From assembly GCF_900188485.1 (NCBI RefSeq), contig NZ_FZPH01000004.1, positions 315,304 through 379,303 on the forward strand: 64,000 bases of DNA, written 5' to 3'. The DNA comes from Asanoa hainanensis. GTDB taxonomy: Bacteria > Actinomycetota > Actinomycetes > Mycobacteriales > Micromonosporaceae. Below, in pieces: positions 41,546-50,318 of the stretch. How positions within the stretch are numbered: position 1 is the first letter of the stretch; each line of letters opens with the position of its first letter. Position numbers and translations under genes: made by a program. A model generated the notes under the pieces. It searched no databases, was not told where the DNA came from, and worked only from the letters and a program-made list of their open reading frames with translations.

Positions 41546-42037
41546 TCAGCTCTTGCGGACGACCCGCTCGCCCTCGCCGGGCTTCCAGATCGTGACAAGG
41601 AGGGCGCCGTCATCGATGGTGACCGACGACCCGCCGGTCAGCTCGGCGACGTAGAACGGGTCGAACTCCTGCCCGCGCAGGTCGAAGCCGCTCTCCGCGA
41701 ACAGCGCGTTGGCGAACCGCTGGTGCAGCGCCCGGTCCTGGTCGTCGCGGACCGTGCCGAACAGCTTGACGTCGCCCTCGCCGACATGCGGGTCCACTGT
41801 GGCCGTGTGCAGGCAGAACCGCCCGTCCCGGGCCAGGTCGGCGAACTTCGTGGTGTGCGGCATGCCGACCAGCAGCAGGCGGCCCTCGAAGACGCGTGGC
41901 TCGATCGGGCTGATCCGCGGTGAGCCGTCGGCCCGCACGGTGGCGAGCAGGCACAGGTTGCCGGTCGCGGCGTGCCGCCGCTGGAAGATCTCGGAGACGC
42001 GGGGTGCTTCCTCGACGAATTCCGACCAGGTCGCCAT
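41546..42037 (-). CDS. Pyridoxamine 5'-phosphate oxidase-fold protein
   Basis: 163 aa, ATG 42037. The split-barrel flavin/F420 fold is indicated by NLCLLATVRADGSPRISPIE and LLLVGMPHTTKFADLARDGRFCLHTATV, as in the PNPOx-like 'TIGR03618/FDOR-B' group. Binds FMN, F420 or heme. Physiological role unknown. Monocistronic. Confidence 0.8.
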   Translation of the reverse strand: MATWSEFVEEAPRVSEIFQRRHAATGNLCLLATVRADGSPRISPIEPRVFEGRLLLVGMPHTTKFADLARDGRFCLHTATVDPHVGEGDVKLFGTVRDDQDRALHQRFANALFAESGFDLRGQEFDPFYVAELTGGSSVTIDDGALLVTIWKPGEGERVVRKS

Positions 42038-42093
42038 GACCTCGCATCCTACGGTGGCCGGCCGGTTGCGGGCCGGCCACCGTGGAGTGACCG

Positions 42094-43125
42094 TCAGTCG
42101 ACGGTGGGCGGTGCGGTCCGGGCCGCTTCCTTCAGGGCCGCGGCGGCGCCGGCGTACGGGTTGTAGGTGTAGGCCCGGGACACCCCGCCGGGGATCGTGA
42201 AGTACTCCGATACCAGCTTCGCCGGGTCGCTGGCGAGCTCGCCCCGGCCGGGCAGGTCGTTGCCGTCGTCCCAGCCCCACGGCGCGTTGGCCGAGTTCGT
42301 CGAACAGCCCCAGGTGCCCGAGCCGCAGCCGCCGGAGGTGTCGCCGGCGAAGGTGCCGAGGCTGGCGAACAGGTTGGCGTTGGCCCGCTGGGCCCAGAGG
42401 CCGCCGGTCGCGAAGATGTCGATGAGCTTGTAGCGGACGTCGCGGTCGTTGCCGCCCGTCGGCTCCTCGGCCACAGTGGACGGGTAGTGGATCAGGCCGT
42501 CGCCGTTGATGGCGTACTGCGGGAACGCCTTGAGGCCGTGCCCCTGCGCCTCCTGCGCGGTGACGGGATGCGCGAACGCGTCGTGCGGTGACGACTGGAG
42601 CTGGAGCGTGCCGTCGACCGTCTCCCGGCCGCTGGTCCAGGTGCTGCCCGCCGGCGTGTACGAGAAGAAGTCGCTGTGCGCGACGGTGACCGCGCCACGC
42701 AACACACCGTAGGGCGAGCCGTCCCGTTCGACGGCGAGCAGCACGCCCTCGCCGTCGTTCTCGTGCTCCGTCTCGAAGAACGGGTGGTCGGTCCAGTCGC
42801 GGGGATGGAAGAACAGGTAGGTGAGGTACCAGTGGGTGCTGGTCTCGACCACCGAGTAGTAGGCGTGCGCCGGCAGCGCCGCGGTCGCGGCCCGATCCCA
42901 GTTGTCCCGCCCGTCGAGATTGCCGTCGAAGTCAACCGCAGCGATGTAGTCGGCCCGCCCACCGAGCGCATGACTCCCGGTGGCGTCGACGTCCTGGTGA
43001 TGAATGGGCGCCCACCGCAAGGCAAGCTCCGCCCGACTAACCGCGGCATGGGCCGGGGTGGCCAGCACTGTGGCGCTCAGTGCCAGCGTCGCGAGGGTGG
43101 CGAGAAACCTGTTCCTGACGAGCAT
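42094..43125 (-). CDS. Secreted protein of unknown function
   Basis: 343 aa, ATG 43125. Clear signal peptide (VRNRFLATLATLALSATVLA to PAHAA). The mature part is rich in aromatic residues: AYYSVVETSTHWYLTYLFFH followed by PRDWTDHPFFETEHENDGEG. The His/Glu/Asp cluster suggests a metal- or sugar-binding site. One Cys pair (GGCGSGTWGC). I do not recognise the family; the 'YYSVVE..THWYLTYLFFHPRDW' region recurs in a few bacterial and fungal exported proteins as far as I recall. Confidence 0.6.
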   Translation of the reverse strand: MLVRNRFLATLATLALSATVLATPAHAAVSRAELALRWAPIHHQDVDATGSHALGGRADYIAAVDFDGNLDGRDNWDRAATAALPAHAYYSVVETSTHWYLTYLFFHPRDWTDHPFFETEHENDGEGVLLAVERDGSPYGVLRGAVTVAHSDFFSYTPAGSTWTSGRETVDGTLQLQSSPHDAFAHPVTAQEAQGHGLKAFPQYAINGDGLIHYPSTVAEEPTGGNDRDVRYKLIDIFATGGLWAQRANANLFASLGTFAGDTSGGCGSGTWGCSTNSANAPWGWDDGNDLPGRGELASDPAKLVSEYFTIPGGVSRAYTYNPYAGAAAALKEAARTAPPTVD

Positions 43126-43354
43126 TCTGTCGCTCCCGCGTCCGAAGTGGTTGAACCACCACGGATCCTGCTGGGCGCAGGCGTCCGCCTGGCGACATAA
43201 AGATAGACGATTTTCAACGTCCTTGCGAAGCGGACCCGGCTCGGAGCGAAGCGGAGTTGGCGCGCGGGAGCAAGCGGTCGTGCCCCAGGCGGACGTGCGT
43301 AAATCCGGCTCCTGATCTTGCTTGGTCTCGTTCGTCAGCCTTTGATCTTGCGTT

Positions 43355-44713
43355 TTACCGTCTGATCCGGCGTCGAAGTGAACGTGCGCTGTCGTCTAGT
43401 TGGCGTCGGATGACGGAGGGGGTGAAGCGACGCAGTGGGCGGACGGGCTCGGGACGCGGGCGGTTGATGGCGGGGGAGACCGACTCGGTGTCCGGGTCCA
43501 GGTCGTTGATCAAGCGGTCGATGTGGCCGACGAGAGCACCGTTCACTCGCCAGATCGCTGGTTCCGTCTTGGCGTCCTCCTGGAGTTGGTACGTGGTCTC
43601 GTCGCGCAGGAAGCGGGCCCGGCGCAGGGCGTGCCGCAGCGGTTCCGGGCTCGGCGGCGCCAGCGTCACGTCGGAGGCGATCACGACGCCGAACGCGAAG
43701 ATCGCGTCGGCGAGCGCGTCGATCAGGCGGGACAGGCTCAGTGCCACCCACGGGCCGGGCGGGTGTGCCGCGGCGTCACCCGAGCGGCGGTCGAGCAACG
43801 CGCGGGCCAGCCCGCGCACGGAGATCGCCGAGAACTCCAGCGCGGTGAGGCCGGGGCGCATGGTGACCGGGATGTGCGCGGTGCGGGTGGCGCGCGGATT
43901 GAGCCGCACGCTGTCTTCGGCCTGCGCCAGGGTGTCGCGGGCCTTGCCGATCAACGACTCCACGTTGCGGGCACGGCGCAGCCCTTCGGTGGCCCGCTCG
44001 GCCGTCCAGTCCGACTGCACCCAGCCCGCCATGTCCCGGAGTTGCTTGCCTATCTCGGCGGCGAGCGTGCCGATGGCGTTGCCGGCGGGCTGCACGTAGA
44101 CCCGCGGCAGGGCGACACTCACCAGGACAGCGACGGCAGCGCCGATCAGGGTCTCGTAGACCCGTTCCATCCCGACATCCGTGCTGCCGGCGACGGCGAG
44201 CACGAGCATCGCGGAGATCGGCACTTCCAAGGCGTGGTCACCGAGCCTGAGCGCGTACGCGATCGTCATCGACGCCGCCACGGTCACGCCCAGGCTCCAC
44301 CAGTGCAGGCCGAAGACGCTCGAGAGCACGACGGCGAGCAGGACACCAGCGATCACACTGCCGATCCGCTCCCAACCTGAGCGGATGCTCTTGATCGGGC
44401 TCACCTGGACGACCAGCAGGGCGGTCAGCGCCGCGACAATCGGGGGCTCGGTGCTCGGGAGTCCCTCGGCCAGGACGAACGCGAGGACCGTGGCGAGCAC
44501 GACCTTGATCGTCCGAAGGCCCGGAACGGGCTCCTGCCCGCGGATCTTGGCCCACAGGCGGCGCTTGCGGGACGCGGTGGGCCCGATATCGGCGGGCTCG
44601 GCCGGGGCCAGCAGGTCACCGGTGACCCGGACGCTCTCGGTGGCGATCCGGCGTGCTTTCGCCGTGGGTCGCCCGACCGCGCCCGAACGTCCGTGCCGCG
44701 AGCCTCTCGACAT
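43355..44713 (-). CDS. FUSC-family aromatic acid exporter-like membrane protein
   Basis: 452 aa. A basic N-terminus is followed by about six helices with the FUSC pattern (GLRTIKVVLATVLAFVLAEG, IVAALTALLVVQVSPIKSIR, GSVIAGVLLAVVLSSVFGLH), then a long cytoplasmic helical domain (VQSDWTAERATEGLRRARNV). The family exports aromatic acids or acts in organic-acid efflux. The shape is a half-size FUSC. Single gene on the minus strand. Confidence 0.82.
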   Translation of the reverse strand: MSRGSRHGRSGAVGRPTAKARRIATESVRVTGDLLAPAEPADIGPTASRKRRLWAKIRGQEPVPGLRTIKVVLATVLAFVLAEGLPSTEPPIVAALTALLVVQVSPIKSIRSGWERIGSVIAGVLLAVVLSSVFGLHWWSLGVTVAASMTIAYALRLGDHALEVPISAMLVLAVAGSTDVGMERVYETLIGAAVAVLVSVALPRVYVQPAGNAIGTLAAEIGKQLRDMAGWVQSDWTAERATEGLRRARNVESLIGKARDTLAQAEDSVRLNPRATRTAHIPVTMRPGLTALEFSAISVRGLARALLDRRSGDAAAHPPGPWVALSLSRLIDALADAIFAFGVVIASDVTLAPPSPEPLRHALRRARFLRDETTYQLQEDAKTEPAIWRVNGALVGHIDRLINDLDPDTESVSPAINRPRPEPVRPLRRFTPSVIRRQLDDSARSLRRRIRR

Positions 44714-44919
44714 AGCCCTCCCGACCAGCCGTTACAACTGATCGAGTTTACCGGCGGGGCCCCTTTCCCGCGCCGTGCCCACGGGAGAGGGGCCCCTGAG
44801 ATGCGGACTGCCGGAGGCTCAGCCGCAGTGGCCTGGTGAGGTCCAACGGTACGGTCCGTAGCAGAGTGACGCAAGAAGCTTATCGATGCGTCGCAAGAAC
44901 CGAACTGCACTTGCGTTGT

Positions 44920-44945
44920 GGAATGCGCGGGGTGGTCATTGCGTT
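44920..44945 (+). promoter_or_regulatory. SigR-type (ECF) promoter of the alternative L36 gene
   Basis: GGAAT at 44920-44924 and GTT at 44943-44945 with exactly 18 bp between, the consensus of the thiol-oxidative-stress sigma factor SigR of actinomycetes. It lies 38 bp before the L36 ATG. It suggests the zinc-free L36 is made when thiols or zinc are oxidised or released. Confidence 0.6.
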
Positions 44946-44983
44946 GCACACGCTGCACGTCAACGAACGGAAAGAGGCTTCTC

Positions 44984-45106
44984 ATGAAGGTCCGAACCTC
45001 GCTGCGTTCCCTGGCCCGCAAGCCCGGCGCGAAGATCGTCCGCCGGCGCGGCCGGATCATGGTGCTGAACCGGAAGAACCCCCGCTTCAGCGGCCGTCAG
45101 GGCTGA
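44984..45106 (+). CDS. rpmJ: Zinc-free (C-minus) 50S ribosomal protein L36
   Basis: 40 aa: [20 protein letters not shown], then [15 protein letters not shown]. Basic, and without any of the four zinc Cys/His of standard L36, so it is the C-minus type that replaces the zinc form under zinc limitation or thiol stress. RBS AAAGAGG at 44971-44977. Its stop overlaps the convergent methyltransferase gene by 20 bp. Confidence 0.92.
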   Translation: MKVRTSLRSLARKPGAKIVRRRGRIMVLNRKNPRFSGRQG

Positions 45107-45818
45107 GTCCCACAAGTAGCGTGCGCGGAGGGCGGTCCTCGTCGGTTTCCTCGATGACCGCCCTCGCCACGAAACCCGTCTCCCGCAACAGTCTTAGCCA
45201 CGTCGCCGTCGGGTACAGGCCTGTCTCGTGCGTCTCGTGCACGGCGGTCGTCCGGCCATCGGCGTCGCGAAGCAGGAACGCGTACTCGGTCAGGGTCGTG
45301 GTGTCGTCCGGGTCGGGGTCGTAGGACCAGCTCAGATAGCGCGCGGCCCGACCGTCGGCCCCGTCGACCCCGCCGTGGTCGGTCTCGGGCCGGAAGCTCT
45401 CGGCGGTCGCGTCAGGCACGAACAGGGCTGACCCACCAGGCTTCGTGTGTACGAAGGCGGTCTCGAGCGCTTGTCGTAGGTGGGCCTCGGTGGTCATGTA
45501 ATCGATCGCGTCGTGCACGAAGACGGCGTCGAACTGTTCCCCGAGTCGCACAGTGCGCATGTCGCCCTGGATGTGCGTCAGCTCGGGGTTGATCTTCCTC
45601 GACTCGGCGAGCATGTCGGGCTCGAGGTCGACGAGCGTGAGGGCGAAGTGCTCCTTGAGGTGCACGGCGTTGTGCCCGCCGCCGCTCCCGAGCTCGAGCA
45701 CGGTGTTCGCGTCTCTCAGCAACGTGGCGGCGAAGCCGGCCTCCGCGGCGTAGTCGTCGACCCGAGAGATCAGCGGCCACCAGGGAGCCAGATCTTGGTA
45801 GAACCGATGCCCGCTCAC
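45087..45818 (-). CDS. Class I SAM-dependent methyltransferase
   Basis: 243 aa from GTG 45818 ([20 protein letters not shown]) with GGGGTG before it. The SAM motif is [19 protein letters not shown], motif [19 protein letters not shown], and the acidic loop [14 protein letters not shown]. Likely methylates a small molecule (UbiE/Tam-like). The upstream in-frame extension runs through the tRNA region and was discarded. Confidence 0.85.
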   Translation of the reverse strand: MSGHRFYQDLAPWWPLISRVDDYAAEAGFAATLLRDANTVLELGSGGGHNAVHLKEHFALTLVDLEPDMLAESRKINPELTHIQGDMRTVRLGEQFDAVFVHDAIDYMTTEAHLRQALETAFVHTKPGGSALFVPDATAESFRPETDHGGVDGADGRAARYLSWSYDPDPDDTTTLTEYAFLLRDADGRTTAVHETHETGLYPTATWLRLLRETGFVARAVIEETDEDRPPRTLLVGLSPDGR

Positions 45819-45967
45819 ACCCCAATTGTCGTTGCTGTGTCGCCTGGTTTTCGGGGTGCCGGGTTTGTCCGGTTGGTCGCTTCGACGCGCCCGGGGTACC
45901 CCGAGTTGGCATGTGCCGGGAGGCTCGGCTAAAGTTCTCATCCGTCGCCAGAAACACCAAGCGACAT

Positions 45968-46040
45968 GCGGACGTAGCGCAGTTGGTAGCGCATCACCTT
46001 GCCAAGGTGAGGGTCGCGGGTTCGAGTCCCGTCGTCCGCT
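45968..46040 (+). tRNA. tRNA-Gly(GCC)
   Basis: 73 nt. Acceptor stem GCGGACG/CGTCCGC with discriminator T; D-loop AGTTGGTAGC; anticodon loop TTGCCAA (GCC); T-loop GGTTCGAGTCC. First of a three-tRNA cluster. CCA is not encoded. Confidence 0.95.
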
Positions 46041-46061
46041 CGGCACGTTGACGGAGAACAC

Positions 46062-46132
46062 GGTGGAGTGGCCGAGAGGCGAGGCAACGGCCTGCAAAGC
46101 CGTCTACACGGGTTCAAATCCCGTCTCCACCT
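46062..46132 (+). tRNA. tRNA-Cys(GCA)
   Basis: 71 nt. Acceptor stem GGTGGAG/CTCCACC; anticodon loop CTGCAAA (GCA); T-arm GGGTTCAAATCCC. Twenty-one bases after tRNA-Gly. Confidence 0.95.
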
Positions 46133-46149
46133 CGCGAGACCAATAGCAA

Positions 46150-46224
46150 GGGCGATTGGCGCAGTGGGAGCGCGCTTCCTTGACACGGAAGAGGTCACTG
46201 GTTCAAACCCAGTATCGCCCACCA
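46150..46224 (+). tRNA. tRNA-Val(GAC) with encoded CCA, integration target
   Basis: 72 nt plus CCA (46222-46224). Acceptor stem GGGCGAT/ATCGCCC; anticodon loop TTGACAC (GAC); T-arm TGGTTCAAACCCA. Its 3' 49 bases are repeated at 60275-60323, so the 3' part of this gene is supplied by the inserted element and the tRNA stays functional. Confidence 0.95.
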
Positions 46225-46225
46225 G
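46177..46225 (+). mobile_element. attL of the AICE
   Basis: 49-bp core starting TCCTTGACACGG and ending CGCCCACCAG, covering the anticodon loop to the CCA end of tRNA-Val. Identical to 60275-60323. The integrase gene lies next to it, as is usual in pSAM2-type elements. Confidence 0.93.
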
Positions 46226-46229
46226 CTCA

Positions 46230-46263
46230 GAGGCCATGACCTATCGAAGGTCATGGCCTCTTT
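46230..46263 (+). terminator. Rho-independent terminator after tRNA-Val/attL
   Basis: Perfect 12-bp stem GAGGCCATGACC (46230-46241) and GGTCATGGCCTC (46249-46260), loop TATCGAA, then TTTC. It is symmetric and could end both the tRNA transcript and the convergent integrase transcript. Confidence 0.85.
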
Positions 46264-46289
46264 CGCATCCTGAGTGACTAACTGAGTGA

Positions 46290-47459
46290 CTACGGTTCCT
46301 CGGCTGTCGCGTGCGCGAAGATCTTGTCCATGGTCGCGGCGCCGTGGAGCAGCACCGGGCGCAGCTCGTGCCGGTAGACAGCCTCCGTCACCCGCGTCCC
46401 GGCGTGGCCCACGAGCGGCGCGATCTCCTCGACGGTGACCCCAGCCTCCGACATCAGCGAGACAAAGCTGTGCCGCAGTTCCCGTGGCGTCCAGTCCTTC
46501 GGGTTGAGGCCCGCGGCCTTGATCACGCGGCGGAACGCGCGGCGGACGTTGGCCGCGTCGAGCTGGGTTCCGACCGTGCTCGTGAAGACGAGATCGCTCT
46601 CGTGCCAGTCCTTGCCCGCGGCCTTCCGATCTTCGATCTGCCGGTCGCGTTGGCGCGTGAGGGCGACGACGCAGCGCTTCGGGAGCGCGAGGGTGCGGCG
46701 GGACTTGCGGGTCTTCGTGTCGCCACCCTCCCGGACCGAGCGCCAGACCATCACCGACGGCGGTACGGGCGGGGCCTGCTCCGGTCTGCCGATGAGGTCG
46801 ACGTGATCCCATCGGAGCGGACGGAGTTCTTCCGTGCGTGCACCGATCAGCATCGAGAGAACGATGTATGCCTCAAGAGCTGTCCCTTCCGCAGCGTCGA
46901 GCAGCGCTTGCGCCTCGACGAGGGTGAGCGACTTCGAGGGACGCCCTTCCTGGCCCTTCGGGATGGTGCAGAGTTCGACGACGTTGCGCTTCACCTTGTC
47001 GCGCGCCATCGCACGGCGGACGGCGCGGTTGAGCATGGAGTGGAGAATGCCGACGGTGCTGCTGCTGAGCGTCTTCGCGTTGGCCGCGAGCCACTTCTCG
47101 ACGTCGAGGGCGCTCAGCTCGCGGAGCTTCCTCGCGCCGAGCTTCGGAACCACGTGGGTCGCGGCCAGCGTCTGGTACTTGTCGATGGTGGCTTGAGATC
47201 GATCGCTGAGTCCGTAGGAGAGCCAGTCGTTCACCGCGTCGGCGACGGTGTATCCGGTCGCTGCGATGGCCAGTCCGTCTTCGTAGTCGCGCATGACCTT
47301 CTTGAGCTTGGCCCTCGCCTCGGTCTTGGTCTTGCCGCTTCCCCGCCGGACGATCCGCTTGCCCGCGGGGGTGTAGCCGATGGTGACCGAGGCGATCCAG
47401 CGTTGCCGCTTCTCGTCCCAGTGGATTCCGCCGTCACCTCGGCCGCGTCGCTCGGTCAT
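46290..47459 (-). CDS. int: Tyrosine site-specific integrase
   Basis: 389 aa, ATG 47459 (MTERRGRGDGGIHWDEKRQR). The N-terminal AP2-like arm-binding domain and SAM-like core-binding domain (TVADAVNDWLSYGL) precede the catalytic domain. Arg is in GARTEELRPLRW, the Lys hairpin in TKTRKSRRTLALP, HxxR in TPRELRHSFVSL, the second His in PLVGHAGTRV and the Tyr in TEAVYRHEL. It catalyses tRNA-Val attB/attP recombination. ATG overlaps the excisionase stop. Confidence 0.95.
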   Translation of the reverse strand: MTERRGRGDGGIHWDEKRQRWIASVTIGYTPAGKRIVRRGSGKTKTEARAKLKKVMRDYEDGLAIAATGYTVADAVNDWLSYGLSDRSQATIDKYQTLAATHVVPKLGARKLRELSALDVEKWLAANAKTLSSSTVGILHSMLNRAVRRAMARDKVKRNVVELCTIPKGQEGRPSKSLTLVEAQALLDAAEGTALEAYIVLSMLIGARTEELRPLRWDHVDLIGRPEQAPPVPPSVMVWRSVREGGDTKTRKSRRTLALPKRCVVALTRQRDRQIEDRKAAGKDWHESDLVFTSTVGTQLDAANVRRAFRRVIKAAGLNPKDWTPRELRHSFVSLMSEAGVTVEEIAPLVGHAGTRVTEAVYRHELRPVLLHGAATMDKIFAHATAEEP

Positions 47460-47701
47460 GCCGCTTTCCTCTCGCTGGCTTCGGATTCGAGGAGGGCGAC
47501 GTACTCGGCGATGGCGGTTGCCGAGACGAGTCGCGTCCGTCCTTGGGTCACGGTGCGGAGGCGACCGGCCCGGATCTGCTCGTAGATGACGGAGCGGCTG
47601 AGGCTGAGTAGCCGCATGGCTTCTGGGATGCGGTACATCGCCTTCTGCCGGCATCCGTCGCCCGGTATCAGCCGCAGCGGTTGTGTCGCTCGCTCTTCCA
47701 C
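47456..47701 (-). CDS. xis: Excisionase (MerR/AlpA-like HTH)
   Basis: 81 aa from GTG 47701. The winged-helix motif MYRIPEAMRLLSLSRSVIYE, then QIRAGRLRTVTQGRTRLVSA, is typical of Xis/'helix-turn-helix domain' DNA-bending proteins. Overlaps the integrase start by 4 bp (ATGA), so int and xis are co-translated, as in pSAM2. Confidence 0.88.
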   Translation of the reverse strand: MEERATQPLRLIPGDGCRQKAMYRIPEAMRLLSLSRSVIYEQIRAGRLRTVTQGRTRLVSATAIAEYVALLESEASERKAA

Positions 47702-47714
47702 GGGTCCCCTCCTC

Positions 47715-47966
47715 TCAGCGGTTGCCGTCGCGGTGGATGCGGAGTGCCTCGTTGATGAGGTGCGTGCCGTAGCGCAGTCGTAGCCCGGTGGCGTCGCAGC
47801 GTCGGCATGTTCGGAAGGTGCGCCCGTAGCGGCGCCGGACGAGGCCGGTTCCGCCGCATGTGCGGCAGCGGCGGAACGGGGCGATCCAGCAGAGGGTGAG
47901 GTAGCAGACGGTGAGCAGCGGCAGGGCAGCGCAGCCGATGCTCCCTAGCAATGTCGAGTGGTCCAT
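47715..47966 (-). CDS. Small membrane protein with DnaJ-type zinc finger
   Basis: 83 aa, ATG 47966. One hydrophobic helix (LGSIGCAALPLLTVCYLTLC) is followed by RRCRTCGGTGLVRRRYG and RTCRRCDATGLRLRY, i.e. two CxxCxxTG half-sites as in the DnaJ Cys-rich domain. Common in AICEs between xis and tra; role unknown. Thirteen bases upstream of the excisionase gene. Confidence 0.75.
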   Translation of the reverse strand: MDHSTLLGSIGCAALPLLTVCYLTLCWIAPFRRCRTCGGTGLVRRRYGRTFRTCRRCDATGLRLRYGTHLINEALRIHRDGNR

Positions 47967-48006
47967 GACCTTCTCCGGCGGGTTTGAGGAGGGGTGGTGG
48001 GCCTGA

Positions 48007-48099
48007 CCGCTAGCGCGCTAGCGGCCAGCAGGAGGCCGGTTCGAGGTGCTAGCGGCGGTGCTAGGTCTTGCGCGGTCGGGGCGCTAGACCTAGCACCGC
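48007..48099. repeat. Large palindromes after the TraSA-type gene
   Basis: CCGCTAGCGCGCTAGCGG is a perfect 18-bp palindrome (48007-48024). A second structure has 13-bp arms GCGGTGCTAGGTC (48055-48067) and GACCTAGCACCGC (48087-48099) with a 19-nt loop. The CTAGCG/CTAGGT core recurs four times. It sits between TraSA and the zinc-finger gene. Could be the clt/origin, a regulator site or an RNA stem; there is no T-run. Confidence 0.6.
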
Positions 48100-48106
48100 G
48101 CGGCGG

Positions 48107-50224
48107 CTATGCCGCGTCTTGCCGACGGGTGCGTTCGGTGATGGCGTCGATGAGGTGGGCGCGTTCGAAACCTCGCCGGTTCGCGCCCTTGCTGGTGGCC
48201 GCGTCGGTGCCCCAGACCTGTGTGACCCGCACGCCGAACGGTTTGAGCGCGACGGTGACCCGTTCGCCGTCCCATCCGCCGTAGACGTCGGGGCGTAGCT
48301 CGGCCAGGCGGGCCGCTACGGTCTCGCACCACACCTTCGCGTCCCCGGTCGGCACGACGGCGGCGATGTCGTCGAGCAACGAGACGGATGCCGCGATGGC
48401 TTTGAGGGCGAGGACGTCGCCGATGGCGTGACCAGTAAGCGTTCCAGCCTTCTGTCGCAGCGCTTTGGCGCGTGCGACGACGGTTTCGGCTGCCGGTCCG
48501 TCCACATAGTAGGTCCGAGTAATTTGTGGGTCGTCGGATTCGCCTGCGAGGTAGCCGATTCCGAGGTCGCGTCGGCTGAACATGGTTGCGCGGATGCCGT
48601 TGCGGTAGGCGCTGGTGCCGAGCACCATGTCGTTCTCCATCTGGCCCATGACTTTGAGACAGAAGCGAAGTGCGGCGTTTCCGGAGATGCCGGTCGGCAG
48701 CGACTTGGCGTCGGGGCGTTGGGTGGCGAAGATGGCGATGATTGCCGCGGCCGGCCCGCGCCGCACGAGGTCTTCCGCTATCGCACGCAGCTCGTCTCCA
48801 TAGACGGGGTGTTCGAACCACCGTTGGCATTCGTCGGCTACCAGGACGATCGGGTGCAGCCGGAACGTCCGGCGTGCGGCGAGTTCCGGGGTGACCTTCG
48901 ACTCCGGGCACACCTCGCGCGGCAGTGCCCGGATGGCCTTGCTACGCCGCGTCAGCTCCTGGGCCAGCTCGCGCATATCTGCCAGGCCGTAGGCGATGTC
49001 GTCGTCTTCGGAGCCGGCGCGGTAACGGTGACAGACCGGTTCCAGCGGCGCGAAGTCGCCCATGCCCTTGAGGTCGTAGGCATGAATCTCGGCCAGCACG
49101 TCCAACGATGCGGCGAGCAGCAGCAGCCGGGCGGCGAAGGTCTTGCCGACGCGGGGAATCGAGCCGATGACCATCGAGGCGAACATGAGCGTGACGACGA
49201 CCGGGCGACCCCGGTGGTCGGTGCCGAACGGGATCGGCTTGAACAGGTCGACCGTTCCCGCCTTCAGCAGCGGCCAGGCCGGTCGACGAGACTTGGCGAG
49301 GTCTTCGTCTCCGACCCACAGCACCAGGCGGCCGGGGTGGACCTCGAGATTGCCTTCCGGCCAGACGCAGCCGAGCGGACGTCCGAGCGCAGACGCGAGT
49401 TCCTTGCGCCGGTCCGCGACTTGGTCGACAGTCGTGCCGGGTGGCAGGTCGACCACGGCGCGCCAGCCCGGACCGTCGCGGCTGATCGGCTCGGCGAACC
49501 GGACGGCATCCTTGGCGCCCTTCTTGGCGTACGCCTGGTTGATGCTCGCGACACCGATCGCGCCGAGTGCCGCGAGGACCACCTCCGAGGTGAGCTTCGG
49601 CGACCGGCCAGTCGACACCGCCGCGTCGAGCAGCGGCCGATCGGCGGGAGCGCCGATGGCACCGAGCAACGCGACTGCTGCCGCGAGCGCTATCCACCAG
49701 TGCTCTCGCGTACCGAGCACGAACAGCACCGCCAGGCCGCTGAGCGCGAAGCTGGCGGCCGAAAGCGCCAGCAGGGTGCGTAGCCGCACCCGAGCGTCGC
49801 GTTGCCGGGAGAGCTTCAGGTACTCCTCTGCGTTCTCCCGCCGCACCGCTGCCGCACGCACCGGGCCGCCTTCGGCGTCGCTGACCCACCGGACGGTGCC
49901 GGTCGTAAGCCGGACAACCCCACGCGGTGCGCGGAAGGCCAACCGGACGGCGTACTTGGGGATGCGGATGAGGTGGTAGGCAACCACGTGTGCGGAGAAG
50001 CCGAGCAGCCAACGGATCTGTGTCGACAGCTCCGTCCATGACCGCGCCCACGCGGGCACGACGGGGCGCCGTTTCGCCGTCCGGAGTCCCGCGACGCTCC
50101 AACGCTGCGAGGCGTCGGTGTCCGGCACGTCGACCGGCACCGCGTGCCGGTCGCTTCGTGCTGCGTCCAAGTCGACGATCTCGGCTTCGTGCCGGTCCCA
50201 GTCGAAGTCTTCTGGGTTTGCCAT
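48107..50224 (-). CDS. TraSA/TraB-type FtsK/SpoIIIE DNA translocase
   Basis: 705 aa, ATG 50224 (MANPEDFDWDRHEAEIVDLD). Two membrane helices (about 167-210: LLALSAASFALSGLAVLFVL, WWIALAAAVALLGAIGAP). The FtsK/SpoIIIE ATPase has Walker A GSIPRVGKTFAARL and Walker B HPIVLVADECQRWF, followed by IIAIFATQRPDAKSLPTGI, the FtsK 'RQ' loop. The C-terminal region resembles a winged helix that would read clt sites. It moves double-stranded DNA between hyphae in AICE conjugation. Frame upstream of 50224 is the shadow of the next gene. Confidence 0.92.
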   Translation of the reverse strand: MANPEDFDWDRHEAEIVDLDAARSDRHAVPVDVPDTDASQRWSVAGLRTAKRRPVVPAWARSWTELSTQIRWLLGFSAHVVAYHLIRIPKYAVRLAFRAPRGVVRLTTGTVRWVSDAEGGPVRAAAVRRENAEEYLKLSRQRDARVRLRTLLALSAASFALSGLAVLFVLGTREHWWIALAAAVALLGAIGAPADRPLLDAAVSTGRSPKLTSEVVLAALGAIGVASINQAYAKKGAKDAVRFAEPISRDGPGWRAVVDLPPGTTVDQVADRRKELASALGRPLGCVWPEGNLEVHPGRLVLWVGDEDLAKSRRPAWPLLKAGTVDLFKPIPFGTDHRGRPVVVTLMFASMVIGSIPRVGKTFAARLLLLAASLDVLAEIHAYDLKGMGDFAPLEPVCHRYRAGSEDDDIAYGLADMRELAQELTRRSKAIRALPREVCPESKVTPELAARRTFRLHPIVLVADECQRWFEHPVYGDELRAIAEDLVRRGPAAAIIAIFATQRPDAKSLPTGISGNAALRFCLKVMGQMENDMVLGTSAYRNGIRATMFSRRDLGIGYLAGESDDPQITRTYYVDGPAAETVVARAKALRQKAGTLTGHAIGDVLALKAIAASVSLLDDIAAVVPTGDAKVWCETVAARLAELRPDVYGGWDGERVTVALKPFGVRVTQVWGTDAATSKGANRRGFERAHLIDAITERTRRQDAA

Positions 50225-50318
50225 GATGGTTGTTCCTCCGTCGATGTCCAGATGGGTTGACCGGGGCCGGGGCGCGGCCGGTGGTTTGCGAGGCCGGTTG
50301 GCCGCGCCCCGGGCGTGG

